A stretch of DNA of 64,000 bases from Candidatus Bathyoplasma sp. NZ. Lineage in GTDB: Bacteria > Bacillota_I > Bacilli_A > MAG-NZ. Positions 27,069-34,734 of the stretch are shown one piece after another. The translations under genes and the position numbers were made by a program. The stretch covers positions 62,001-126,000 of the forward strand of contig JABENI010000007.1 in assembly GCA_013332095.1 (NCBI GenBank). The letters are read 5' to 3'. The notes beneath the pieces are model-generated. The model had not been told where the DNA came from. It was given only the letters and a program-made list of their open reading frames with translations, and did not search any database. The stretch's first letter is position 1. Each line of letters begins with the position of its first letter.

Positions 27069-27076
27069 AATTAAAT

Positions 27077-27155
27077 AAAAAAATTGGAAATGTTCAATTT
27101 TTTTGTTTTTTTAGAACGAATATAGTTCTAATCTTATTAAAAAATATGATATAAT
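27077..27155 (+). promoter_or_regulatory. Terminator, operator-like dyad and promoter before cassette 1
   Basis: A terminator (AAAAAAATTG with CAATTTTTTT, 27077-27104) ends spoIVA. Next comes an inverted repeat TAGAAC-7-GTTCTA (27112-27130) and a -10 box TATAAT (27150-27155); TTCTAA in the right arm could be the -35. A repressor bound to the dyad would block the promoter; this is inferred. The same block recurs, almost identical, before cassette 3. Confidence 0.65.
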
Positions 27156-27178
27156 CAATATGAAAAGGAAGTGATATT

Positions 27179-27694
27179 ATGTTAGAAATACAGACGGATT
27201 TAACTTTAGAACTGTTGAGAGACTTTAATAAATTTCAAATGTGGTACAAAAAAAGAGTGATTGTTATTGTAATGATTTTAGCATTTTTATTTTTAGGAGC
27301 ACTGAATATTTATCAAGAAAAAATTATTTTAGGAATAATATTCATTGCGTTAGGGCTATTACATCCTTTAATAACTTATTGGATGATGGATAAAAAATTG
27401 AGCAAAATAGTTAACAGAAGTGAATATTTTAAGGAAGCAGTTCACCAATCTTTCGAATTAGATAATAAAATTTATAATTATACTTTAACTAGAGGAGAAG
27501 AAGAAGCAAAATTTAATACGGAGTGGGATGGAATTGCTAATATTTATGAAACTAAAAAAAACTTTTATATTTATTTACCGAATAAACAAGCTCACATTAT
27601 CTTGAAAGAAGAATGCTTATCAAATATCGAAAAATTAAGTGAATTATTTACCGAAGTACTAGGAAATAAATTTAAAAAAGTTGGAAAAATTTAA
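27179..27694 (+). CDS. YcxB-like membrane protein, cassette 1
   Basis: The 171-residue protein has a short N-terminal segment, two hydrophobic segments (about residues 28-65) and a C-terminal YcxB-like domain: FELDNKIYNYTLTRGEEEAKFNTEWDGIANIYETKKNFYIYLPN then ILKEECLSNIEKLSELFTEVLGNK. YcxB-type proteins are small membrane proteins of unknown function in Bacillota, often beside bacteriocin-immunity-like genes. RBS AAGGAAGTG. It begins the first of three tandem cassettes; a 58-residue membrane peptide follows 32 bases later. Confidence 0.75.
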   Translation: MLEIQTDLTLELLRDFNKFQMWYKKRVIVIVMILAFLFLGALNIYQEKIILGIIFIALGLLHPLITYWMMDKKLSKIVNRSEYFKEAVHQSFELDNKIYNYTLTRGEEEAKFNTEWDGIANIYETKKNFYIYLPNKQAHIILKEECLSNIEKLSELFTEVLGNKFKKVGKI

Positions 27695-27726
27695 AAAAAT
27701 TATAACTAAAAGAAAAAAGGTGTAAA

Positions 27727-27903
27727 ATGAGTTATTTATCTGTACTTTTAATTGTTGTAGTGCTTTTTGTGCTAGTGATCGGGGCAATTGTTGTGTTAGT
27801 ACGTCTTGCAATGAGCGAAAAAAAGTTAAAACACAGGATTGATGTTAAAAACGAAAAGAGCGAAGAAGAGTCTGAAGATATTGAATCAAAAATTGATATT
27901 TAA
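27727..27903 (+). CDS. Small membrane peptide, cassette 1
   Basis: This 58-residue ORF starts ATG after AAAAGGTG. It has one hydrophobic segment (SVLLIVVVLFVLVIGAIVVL) followed by a charged tail (HRIDVKNEKSEEESEDIESKIDI). Very similar peptides follow the YcxB-like genes of cassettes 2 and 3, which confirms that it is a real gene. I recognise no family. Predicted topology is a single-pass membrane protein with an acidic cytoplasmic tail. Confidence 0.75.
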   Translation: MSYLSVLLIVVVLFVLVIGAIVVLVRLAMSEKKLKHRIDVKNEKSEEESEDIESKIDI

Positions 27904-27919
27904 AAATTTTTTAGCTACG

Positions 27920-28013
27920 ATAATTTTATAGAATTAAAAAAAAAAATTGGAAATATTCAATTTTTTTTTGAATGAATATATTTCGAATCTGACTAAAAAA
28001 TATGATATAATTA
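27920..28013 (+). promoter_or_regulatory. Junction block before cassette 2 (spoIVA-end footprint, terminator, promoter)
   Basis: It starts with the 12 bases that end spoIVA (27920-27931), then a terminator with arms AAAATTG and CAATTTT (about 27938-27969) and a TATAAT -10 box near 28008-28013. The dyad seen before cassettes 1 and 3 is broken here (GAATGAATATATTTC), so this copy may have lost the operator. Confidence 0.6.
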
Positions 28014-28034
28014 ATACGAAAAGGAAGTGATACA

Positions 28035-28700
28035 ATGTTAGAAATACAGACAATTATAACTTATGAAAGGGTGAAAGAACTTCATAAATTTCATGCATGG
28101 TACAAAAATAGAATAATTAATGTATTATTGCCTGTAACCTTTTTCGTTTTAGGAGCGCATATTGCTAGTTATCAACAAAAAATTATTTTAGGAATTTCAT
28201 TCATTATAATAGGGTCGTTGTGTCCTTTATTAAATTCTTTAATATGTCATTTACTGGGATGTAGAATACATAATATTATCGCATTGACTTTATCAACTTT
28301 GGTTTTGGGATCGTATATTATTTTTTATCAACAAGAAACATTAGGAACAATATTCATTTTAGCAGGATTTTTGTTTACTTTTTTGCTAATATTTCCTTGG
28401 ATGATGGATAAAATAGTGGACAGAAATAGAAGTTTTAAAGAAAACATTCACTATTTTTTTGAATTGGATAATAAAAATTTTAATTGTACTTCAACAAGAG
28501 GACAAGAAGAAACAAAATTTACCACTGAATGGAATGGAATTATTAAAATTTACGAAACTAAAAAAAACTTTTACATTTATAAATCAAATAGAGAAGTTTA
28601 CAGTATCCTAAAAGAGGACTGTTTATCAAATATCGAAAAATTAAGGCAATTATTTACCGAAGTATTAGGAAATAAATTTAAAAAATTCACCCAATTTTAA
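28035..28700 (+). CDS. YcxB-like membrane protein, cassette 2 (enlarged membrane domain)
   Basis: At 221 residues this is the longest of the three. The C-terminal YcxB-like domain (FELDNKNFNCTSTRGQEETKFTTEWNGIIKIYETKKNFYIYKSNREVY) is close to that of the neighbours, but the membrane domain has about 40 extra residues with two more hydrophobic segments (RIHNIIALTLSTLVLGSYIIFYQQETLGTIFILAGF). The second half resembles the first (SYQQKIILGISFI and FYQQETLGTIFIL), so it probably arose by internal duplication. Function is unknown. Confidence 0.75.
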   Translation: MLEIQTIITYERVKELHKFHAWYKNRIINVLLPVTFFVLGAHIASYQQKIILGISFIIIGSLCPLLNSLICHLLGCRIHNIIALTLSTLVLGSYIIFYQQETLGTIFILAGFLFTFLLIFPWMMDKIVDRNRSFKENIHYFFELDNKNFNCTSTRGQEETKFTTEWNGIIKIYETKKNFYIYKSNREVYSILKEDCLSNIEKLRQLFTEVLGNKFKKFTQF

Positions 28701-28732
28701 AAAAATTATAACTAAAAGATAGGAGGTATAAG

Positions 28733-28909
28733 ATGAGTAATTTATTTGCGATTTTATTTGTTGCTGTGGTACTTTTTGTGCTAATGGTTGCGGCAATTGT
28801 TGTGCTACTATATATTGCGGACAAAAAAAAGATAAAACAAAGGATTGATGTTAAAAACCAAAAGAGCGAAGAAGAGGCTGAAGATATTGAATCAAAAATT
28901 GATATTTAA
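28733..28909 (+). CDS. Small membrane peptide, cassette 2
   Basis: This 58-residue ORF has a strong RBS (AGGAGGTATA), a hydrophobic segment (FAILFVAVVLFVLMVAAIVVLLYIA) and the tail KQRIDVKNQKSEEEAEDIESKIDI. The tail is nearly the same in all three cassettes while the hydrophobic part differs. Confidence 0.75.
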   Translation: MSNLFAILFVAVVLFVLMVAAIVVLLYIADKKKIKQRIDVKNQKSEEEAEDIESKIDI

Positions 28910-28925
28910 AAATTTTTTAGCTACG

Positions 28926-29022
28926 ATAATTTTATAGAATTAAATAAAAAAATTGGAAATGTTCAATTTTTTTGTTTTTTTAGAACGAATATAGTTCTAA
29001 TCCTATTAAAAAATATGATATA
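28926..29022 (+). promoter_or_regulatory. Junction block before cassette 3 (spoIVA-end footprint, terminator, dyad, promoter)
   Basis: It begins with the 12-base copy of the spoIVA end (28926-28937), then the terminator with arms AAAAAAATTG and CAATTTTTTT, the intact dyad TAGAAC-7-GTTCTA (about 28981-28999) and a TATAAT -10 box near 29019. It matches the block before cassette 1 almost base for base. Confidence 0.65.
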
Positions 29023-29047
29023 ATCAATAAAAAAAGGAAGTGATATA

Positions 29048-29602
29048 ATGATAGAAATAAAGTCGGTTACAACTTATGAAATGGTGATAGATCTTAATAA
29101 ATTTCATGCTTGGTACAAAAATAGAATATTTTCTGTTGCATTGACTGTTGCAATAGCTGTAGTAACTTTGGGTTGGGGAACGTATATTACTATTTATCAA
29201 CAAAAAATTATTTTAGGAACCACATTGATTTTAACAGGAGTATTGTATCTTTTATCGTATCCTTTATTGCATCCTTTAATGTTTCATTGGACAATGGATA
29301 AAATAGTGAGAATACTAGTGAACAGAAGCGGAACTTTTAAAGAAAACATTCACTATTTTTTCGAATTAGATAATAAAAATTTTAATTGTACTTCAGTAAC
29401 AGGACAAGAAGAAGAAAAATTTAGCACTGAGTGGAATGGAATTGTTCATATTTATGAAACTAAAAAAACCTTTTATATTTATAAATCAAATAAAGAAGCT
29501 TACATTATCCCAAAAGAGGACTGTTTATCAAATATAGGAAAATTACGGGAATTATTTACCGAAGTATTAGGAAATAAATTTAAAAAAATTGCCAAATTTT
29601 AA
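29048..29602 (+). CDS. YcxB-like membrane protein, cassette 3
   Basis: The 184-residue protein has two or three hydrophobic segments in residues 25-90 and the YcxB-like C-terminal domain (FELDNKNFNCTSVTGQEEEKFSTEWNGIVHIYETKKTFYIYKSNKEAY). The domain is closest to cassette 2, although the promoter block is closest to cassette 1. That mosaic pattern suggests recombination or gene conversion between copies. RBS AAAGGAAGTG. Confidence 0.75.
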   Translation: MIEIKSVTTYEMVIDLNKFHAWYKNRIFSVALTVAIAVVTLGWGTYITIYQQKIILGTTLILTGVLYLLSYPLLHPLMFHWTMDKIVRILVNRSGTFKENIHYFFELDNKNFNCTSVTGQEEEKFSTEWNGIVHIYETKKTFYIYKSNKEAYIIPKEDCLSNIGKLRELFTEVLGNKFKKIAKF

Positions 29603-29634
29603 AAAAATTATAACTAAAAAAAAGGAGTTATAAA

Positions 29635-29808
29635 ATGTTAACTTTAGTGATTTTATTATTTATTATGCTATTTGTTGGAGTAATTGTTGTGCTACTTGCC
29701 ACTATCATTTTTATAATAAAGAGAAAAATAACAAAACAAAGGATTGCTGTTAAAAACCAAAAGAGCGAAGAAGAGGCTGAAGATATTGAAGCAAAAATTG
29801 ATATTTAA
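29635..29808 (+). CDS. Small membrane peptide, cassette 3
   Basis: This 57-residue ORF follows AAAAGGAG. The hydrophobic segment is MLTLVILLFIMLFVGVIVVL, extended by TIIFIIKRK; the tail QRIAVKNQKSEEEAEDIEAKIDI matches the others. The last of the three cassettes ends here. Confidence 0.75.
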   Translation: MLTLVILLFIMLFVGVIVVLLATIIFIIKRKITKQRIAVKNQKSEEEAEDIEAKIDI

Positions 29809-29890
29809 ATTTTTTTTGGTAGCAATTATCTCTTTCGAATAGTTTTAAACTCAGTAAGTTTTAAATATTAGTAAAAAAAATACTTATTAT

Positions 29891-29922
29891 AAAAAAAAAG
29901 CAATCTTAACGATTGCTTTTTT
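29891..29922. terminator. Bidirectional terminator between cassette 3 and rpsD
   Basis: AAAAGCAATC pairs with GATTGCTTTT around TTAAC, with A- and T-tracts on both sides. It serves rpsD on the minus strand and the cassette on the plus strand. Confidence 0.85.
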
Positions 29923-29925
29923 GGA

Positions 29926-30525
29926 TTATCTACTGTAAAACTCTACGATTAAGTTTTCTTGAATATCAGTTAATATTTCTGATCTTTCAGGTAATCTGAC
30001 ATAAGTAATTTCTAATTTTGCCTCATCAAATGAAATAAATTCCTTTTTAACTGGAGATGCTTCTAAAGATTCTTTAACAATTTCTAAGTCTCTTGATTTT
30101 TCTCTTAAAGAAATCACTTGACCTGGTTTTACTCTGTATGATGGGATATTAACTTTACCGCCATCAACAATTATATGACTGTGGTTTACTAACTGTCTTG
30201 CTGCTCTTCTAGTAATAGCCAAACCTGCACGATAAACTAAGTTGTCTAATCTTGACTCTAATAAGTACAAGAAGTTTTCACCAGCTTTTCCTGATAATCT
30301 AGAAGCATCATTGAAGATTCTTTTAAATTGTTTTTCGGAAATACCATAAGTGAATCTTACCTTTTGTTTTTCATGTAATTGTAAACCATAATTTGATAAT
30401 TTTGTACGTCTTTGACCATGTTGACCTGGTGCATAACGGCGTCTTTGTAATTCTCTACCAGTTTCTAACGTGCTGAAACCGTAACGACGAGATTTTTTCC
30501 ATACTGGACCTGTGTATCTTGACAT
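29926..30525 (-). CDS. rpsD: 30S ribosomal protein S4
   Basis: The 199-residue protein has the S4 N-terminal region ([37 protein letters not shown]), the S4 RNA-binding domain ([46 protein letters not shown]) and the usual C-terminus ([10 protein letters not shown]). S4 nucleates 30S assembly. In Bacillota rpsD is often a stand-alone gene outside the alpha operon and is autoregulated through its leader, as the layout here suggests. RBS on the minus strand is AAAGGAGAAA. Confidence 0.97.
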   Translation of the reverse strand: MSRYTGPVWKKSRRYGFSTLETGRELQRRRYAPGQHGQRRTKLSNYGLQLHEKQKVRFTYGISEKQFKRIFNDASRLSGKAGENFLYLLESRLDNLVYRAGLAITRRAARQLVNHSHIIVDGGKVNIPSYRVKPGQVISLREKSRDLEIVKESLEASPVKKEFISFDEAKLEITYVRLPERSEILTDIQENLIVEFYSR

Positions 30526-30700
30526 TTTAATTTCTCCTTTATTGTTTTAATTAAACAATAACGTAGCCATTTAATAATTTCCTTAGGGAGTCTATTAAGT
30601 ATCATCGTTTAAAGCAGTAATTTAAACTACCGATACACCTTAAACAGAATAGACACTTTAAGTATCATAATTAGCACTGCTATTATTTTGCGATTTATAC
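30526..30700 (-). promoter_or_regulatory. Long structured leader of rpsD (probable S4 autoregulatory RNA)
   Basis: About 175 bases separate the predicted start from the rpsD ATG. On the minus strand the RNA can fold into nested helices: an outer GTCTATT/AATAGAC pair, an inner GTATC/GATAC pair and a central GTTTAAA-TTACTGC-TTTAAAC hairpin. B. subtilis rpsD is repressed by S4 binding to a structured leader; the position and folding potential here fit that, but I have not matched the motif base by base. Confidence 0.5.
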
Positions 30701-30709
30701 GCGACTATC

Positions 30710-30738
30710 ATTATAACTTAAATTACTAGTTATTACAA
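30710..30738 (-). promoter_or_regulatory. Promoter of rpsD
   Basis: Read on the minus strand, TTGTAA and TATAAT are 17 bases apart. The -10 box is consensus. Confidence 0.75.
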
Positions 30739-30989
30739 TAGTTTACTTAAATATAACATTAAAAAAATTGTTAATGGACAATACATGTGAGATTAATAAT
30801 TAAATTTATTCAAAAATTTGTTAATTAATTCTTCTTTGAACTTATATTTTTAGTTTTATTAGTAAAGACATTTTTTTAGATACTTACTATATTTATTTAA
30901 ATATTAAAATTGCCAAACTCACTTAAAATCAATGTTTTATTCAATAACTATGGATATATAACTAATTATTTATATTGTTTCAAAATTAT
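30739..30989. other. Noncoding region between rpsD and padR promoters
   Basis: AT-rich sequence without a credible gene. It contains a 33-base stretch (30776-30808) that recurs with 27 of 33 matches at 32814, on the far side of the PadR operon. Nothing else was recognised. Confidence 0.5.
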
Positions 30990-31018
30990 TTGACATTTTG
31001 CAAAATATATTATATCAT
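30990..31018 (+). promoter_or_regulatory. Promoter and dyad of the padR operon
   Basis: TTGACA at 30990 and TATCAT at 31013 are 17 bases apart. The -10 region lies in an ATATATTATAT-rich near-palindrome that continues to about 31036 and could be the PadR operator. Confidence 0.6.
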
Positions 31019-31051
31019 ATATTATACATTGTATAGTACGGAGGTGATTAT

Positions 31052-31387
31052 TTGAGCCAACAATTGAAAAAAGGTGTTTTAGAAATGTGCGTACTCACGC
31101 TTTTGAGTAACAAAGATTCATATGGTTATGAAATATTTCAAGAAGTGAATAGTATTCTTACTATCTCTGAATCAACTATTTATCCAATATTAAGAAGGTT
31201 CGTAAAATCTTATTATTGCGAAACCTACGTAGTAGTAGCCAATGAAGGGAAACCACCGAGGAAATACTTTAAACTCACAAATTTAGGAATTTCAAGATGC
31301 ACATCTATTGTTGAAGAATATAGAAAATTTAACGATAAGATAGATATTATGCTTAATAAATACTGGAAAGAGGAACAATATGAATAA
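31052..31387 (+). CDS. PadR-family transcriptional regulator
   Basis: This 111-residue winged-helix protein has the PadR layout: KKGVLEMCVLTLLSNKDSYGYEIFQEV, then STIYPILRRFVKSYYCETYVV and GKPPRKYFKLTNLG for the wing, and a short C-terminal helix. PadR proteins repress their own operons and partner membrane genes. Start is TTG 31052 behind a strong GGAGGTGAT. It overlaps the next gene by 8 bases. Pairing with a DUF1700/DUF4097 membrane protein is a common Bacillota arrangement in which the membrane protein is thought to control envelope stress signalling. Confidence 0.92.
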   Translation: MSQQLKKGVLEMCVLTLLSNKDSYGYEIFQEVNSILTISESTIYPILRRFVKSYYCETYVVVANEGKPPRKYFKLTNLGISRCTSIVEEYRKFNDKIDIMLNKYWKEEQYE

Positions 31388-32792
31388 GAAAAAATTTTTA
31401 AGTGATTTAAGAAAAGAATTAAGTATTTTAGATAAATCTGAAAGAGATGAATATATCGAATTTTATAATGAAAGATTTGATTATGAAGAAAGTGATGAAA
31501 AAGTTATTGCAAGTCTCGAAAGTCCGGAGAGAATTGCAAAAGTTATTCTAAATGATCACGGAATAAATACAGAGCAAAGATATATTAGGAATAATAAACC
31601 AAGTGTAGCTAGTATAATAGGTATTATAATATTAGACATTCTAGTAATTTTTCCTATATATATTTCTCTACTTTCGGTACCATTTTCCCTATTATTAATT
31701 AGTATTTGCTCTCTTGTAGGCGTTTTTGGTTTTATAGATGGGTTCCTAACAGGTATTTCAGCCACAACATTAGGTTTTGGTATGTCAATAATTACATTAA
31801 TAATAGGTGTTTTGGCATTAAATTTTTGCATTTATTTAGGAAAACATATTTTAAAATGGAATCTTGATGCATTTGGAATAAAATTTAGTATCACCAAAAA
31901 TATCAAGTTTAAAAAAAGTTTTAGTAAACCATTGTTATGGATTTTATCAGTTATGGGTATTTGCTTATTACTAACTGGTACTATCTTTTCAATAATTGCA
32001 ATATCATCAACTGGAAAAACGCAAATTTTAACAGAAGAAAAAATATTTCAAAATGTTAAAAATATTAATATAGATGTAAAAGAGAAGGATGTTAGGATAA
32101 TAAAAGTTTCTTCTCCAGATGTAAAAATTAAATATGTTTATCGAGAAGATGGCACTTATACCTTTGAACAAATTGGAAATTCTATAACGTTAAAAGAAAA
32201 TTACGATTTTTTTAATTATTTTGATTATTGGAATTTTAACGATTTATTAAGCCTTGGTGAAAAAATGGTTATTATAGAAATACCAGAAGATTTAGTTTTA
32301 GAAAACTTAATAATTAATACTTCAAATAGCAGGGTAAATCTTTCTGAAATTGAAGTTTCAAATAAACTAAAAATTGATACTTCAAATTCAAGTTTATCAT
32401 TATCTGATATAACAACTGATGAGTTTATTATCGATACATCTAATGGTAAAGTAATGCTTAATAATATTACATCAACTAGTATACAAGTGGATACATCTAA
32501 TGGTAAAATAACGCTTAATAATATTACATCAAATGATATCTTGGTGGATACATCTAATGCTGACATCAATTTTGATACGGTCCATGCAAATAACGTTACA
32601 ATTGACACATCTAATAGAAACGTAGATTTAAAAGATGTATTTACAAAAAGGATTAATATTGATACATCTAATGGAAATATTTCATACGAAAATCCGAGTG
32701 ATAGAGATTATGTCGTTGATTATATTTGGGCAGATACTTCTAATGGTCATTTTAACATAACAGTTAAACATACAGAACTAGTGAAAAGATAG
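31380..32792 (+). CDS. DUF1700/HAAS membrane protein with DUF4097 beta-repeat domain
   Basis: The 470-residue protein has an N-terminal DUF1700/HAAS helical domain (FLSDLRKELSILDKSERDEYIEFYNERF, residues 5-55), about four membrane segments (residues 75-160 and 183-210), and an extracellular DUF4097-type domain. The last part has eight repeats with the core DTSN (for example IDTSNGKVMLNNITS), about 18 residues apart, expected to stack as a beta-solenoid. Such proteins act with PadR regulators in envelope responses; the sensed signal is unknown. Overlaps padR by 8 bases. Confidence 0.82.
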   Translation: MNKKKFLSDLRKELSILDKSERDEYIEFYNERFDYEESDEKVIASLESPERIAKVILNDHGINTEQRYIRNNKPSVASIIGIIILDILVIFPIYISLLSVPFSLLLISICSLVGVFGFIDGFLTGISATTLGFGMSIITLIIGVLALNFCIYLGKHILKWNLDAFGIKFSITKNIKFKKSFSKPLLWILSVMGICLLLTGTIFSIIAISSTGKTQILTEEKIFQNVKNINIDVKEKDVRIIKVSSPDVKIKYVYREDGTYTFEQIGNSITLKENYDFFNYFDYWNFNDLLSLGEKMVIIEIPEDLVLENLIINTSNSRVNLSEIEVSNKLKIDTSNSSLSLSDITTDEFIIDTSNGKVMLNNITSTSIQVDTSNGKITLNNITSNDILVDTSNADINFDTVHANNVTIDTSNRNVDLKDVFTKRINIDTSNGNISYENPSDRDYVVDYIWADTSNGHFNITVKHTELVKR

Positions 32793-33136
32793 TAAAAAAA
32801 TTTATTTGTCAAAGGACAATAGAGCTGAGACCAATAATTAAACTTACTATTTCTATAGATGATTGGAATAACCAAAAGAAGTTTACTTAAAGAGATCAAA
32901 TAATATTCCCCTTCAAGTTTAAATTAGCTTTCTCCAATTGACTTAAACACCTTATACACTATAACAAAATGCTGATTTCATTATCATAGAGCACTTTTTA
33001 AAAAATTAAAAAATGGTCTCAGATCATCTACAACTTAACAGAAATAAAATATAACAGTAAAAAAATGAAAACTAATATATTTTTAAAATAATGTGTTAAA
33101 ATGTTTATTATGTAGAAGATATAAAGGAGAACTATT
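32793..33136. other. 344-base noncoding region with flanking inverted repeat
   Basis: No gene seen. It contains a 12-base inverted repeat with one mismatch (GAGCTGAGACCA at 32822, TGGTCTCAGATC at 33014), about 204 bases end to end, a MITE-like size. The direct-repeat partner of 30776 begins at 32814. Confidence 0.45.
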
Positions 33137-34354
33137 ATGTATGATCAAATATTAGTAAGATATGGAGAATTGACTTTAAAAGGAAAAAATAAAAAAGATT
33201 TCGTCAACAACATCTATCAGATGATTAAATTCAAAACTAGTGATTTAAGTGATATCGTTTTGAGTAAAGGTCACAATAGATTAAGTATCGAATTAAACGG
33301 CACGAAATTTGAAGAGGTAATTGAAAGGTTGGATAAAGTTTTCGGAATAGGTTCATACAGTCCAGTAGCAACAACAACTACCGATTTAGATGACATTAAA
33401 AATTTAGCTTTAAAATTAGTTAAGGCGATTAAAGAAAACAAAAAATTTAAAGTAGAGACCAAAAGAAGTGATAAACGTTATCCGCTTACCTCGATGGAAA
33501 TTACCCAAGAAGTGGCAGCTCATGTTTTAATTAACACTGAACATCTGTCTGTAGATGTGAAAAAACCAGAATTAACTTTAAATATCGAAGTAAGAGAAGA
33601 TAAAAGTTATCTGTATTTTAACCGCATAAAAGGCTTAGGTGGATTACCGTTAGGTTCTTCCGGAAAAGGAATGCTTTTACTATCTGGTGGAATAGATTCC
33701 CCAGTAGCCGGTTTTCAAATAATGCGAAGAGGGATGACAGTAGAAGGGATTCATTTTGAATCTACTCCACTTACGCCAATTGAATCTGCCCAAAAAGTGG
33801 TGGATTTAACTAAGAAAATGGCTCAGTATACTGGTAAGAAAGGAATTAAAATTCATTTTGTTCCTTTTAAAAACTTACATTTAGAATTACTAGATAAAGT
33901 AAGAGATGCTTACAAAATTACGATTATGCGCAGAATGATGTTTAGAATTTCGGAAAAACTAGCGGTAAAAAATGGTGGACTTTGTTTAGTTACCGGTGAA
34001 AATTTAGGACAAGTTGCTTCACAAACGATCGAGAGTATCAACGCGATTAGTTGTGTTGTAAACATTCCCGTATTGAGACCACTAATTTCAATGGATAAAA
34101 ACGATATTATAACAATCTCGAAAAAAATAGATACTTATTTAACTTCAATCAGACCGTTTGAAGATTGTTGTACAGTTTATCTACCTAATAAACCGGTAAC
34201 AATGCCTAGAATATCAAAATGTGAATTTGAAGAAAATTTTGAATTTGCCACTGCAGTTGATTGGTGTGTTGAAAATACGCAGACGGTTTGGATTGGCGAA
34301 GAATCAGAAATTGATTTACCGAGTGAAGGATTTGAAGTAAAGTTTAACAAATAA
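33137..34354 (+). CDS. thiI: tRNA 4-thiouridine synthetase ThiI
   Basis: The 405-residue protein has a ferredoxin-like domain, a THUMP domain (residues about 60-165) and a PP-loop ATP pyrophosphatase with LLSGGIDSPVAGF (near residue 182). It lacks the C-terminal rhodanese domain, as in most Gram-positive ThiI, so it makes s4U8 in tRNA with sulfur from a cysteine desulfurase. In many Bacillota the desulfurase gene is adjacent, but none is here. Start ATG with RBS AAAGGAGA. Confidence 0.95.
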   Translation: MYDQILVRYGELTLKGKNKKDFVNNIYQMIKFKTSDLSDIVLSKGHNRLSIELNGTKFEEVIERLDKVFGIGSYSPVATTTTDLDDIKNLALKLVKAIKENKKFKVETKRSDKRYPLTSMEITQEVAAHVLINTEHLSVDVKKPELTLNIEVREDKSYLYFNRIKGLGGLPLGSSGKGMLLLSGGIDSPVAGFQIMRRGMTVEGIHFESTPLTPIESAQKVVDLTKKMAQYTGKKGIKIHFVPFKNLHLELLDKVRDAYKITIMRRMMFRISEKLAVKNGGLCLVTGENLGQVASQTIESINAISCVVNIPVLRPLISMDKNDIITISKKIDTYLTSIRPFEDCCTVYLPNKPVTMPRISKCEFEENFEFATAVDWCVENTQTVWIGEESEIDLPSEGFEVKFNK

Positions 34355-34421
34355 TTTTTATAAAATTTTGTATTAATTTGTTGTCTCTGTCAATAATAAT
34401 ATTGTTGGGAGGTGACAACTT

Positions 34422-34655
34422 ATGAACAAATCTTCTTATAACAAGTTAGTAGTACCCGGTTCTCAAACAGCGATTGACCAAATGAAATATGAAATCGCCA
34501 GTGAGTTAGGAGTTACTTTAGGACCAGATGCAACAGCTAGACAGAATGGTTCTGTCGGTGGAGAAATTACCCGTAGATTGGTGCAAATGGCACAATCTTC
34601 AATAGGCTCTTCAGCTAAAAAAACAGTTAGTAAAACTAAAAAACCAACTAAATAA
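34422..34655 (+). CDS. ssp: Alpha/beta-type small acid-soluble spore protein
   Basis: The 77-residue product has both conserved SASP blocks: [11 protein letters not shown], containing the germination-protease cleavage site (E-I-A-S-E), and [26 protein letters not shown]. It coats and protects DNA in the spore core and is cut by GPR at germination. The C-terminus has a Lys-rich extension ([15 protein letters not shown]) not usual in Bacillus members. RBS is a very strong GGGAGGTGA. Upstream, TGTATT and CAATAATA 16 bases apart resemble a sigma-G promoter, but only weakly. Confidence 0.95.
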   Translation: MNKSSYNKLVVPGSQTAIDQMKYEIASELGVTLGPDATARQNGSVGGEITRRLVQMAQSSIGSSAKKTVSKTKKPTK

Positions 34656-34663
34656 TATCAAAT

Positions 34664-34690
34664 AAAGTGAATCTTTTGATTCACTTTTTG
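34664..34690 (+). terminator. Terminator after the ssp gene
   Basis: AAAGTGAATC pairs with GATTCACTTT around TTTT, followed by TT. Located 8 bases after the stop. Confidence 0.85.
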
Positions 34691-34734
34691 TTTGTAACTT
34701 ATAAAAAATTTGTTAGAATAAAGAGGGTGATAAG

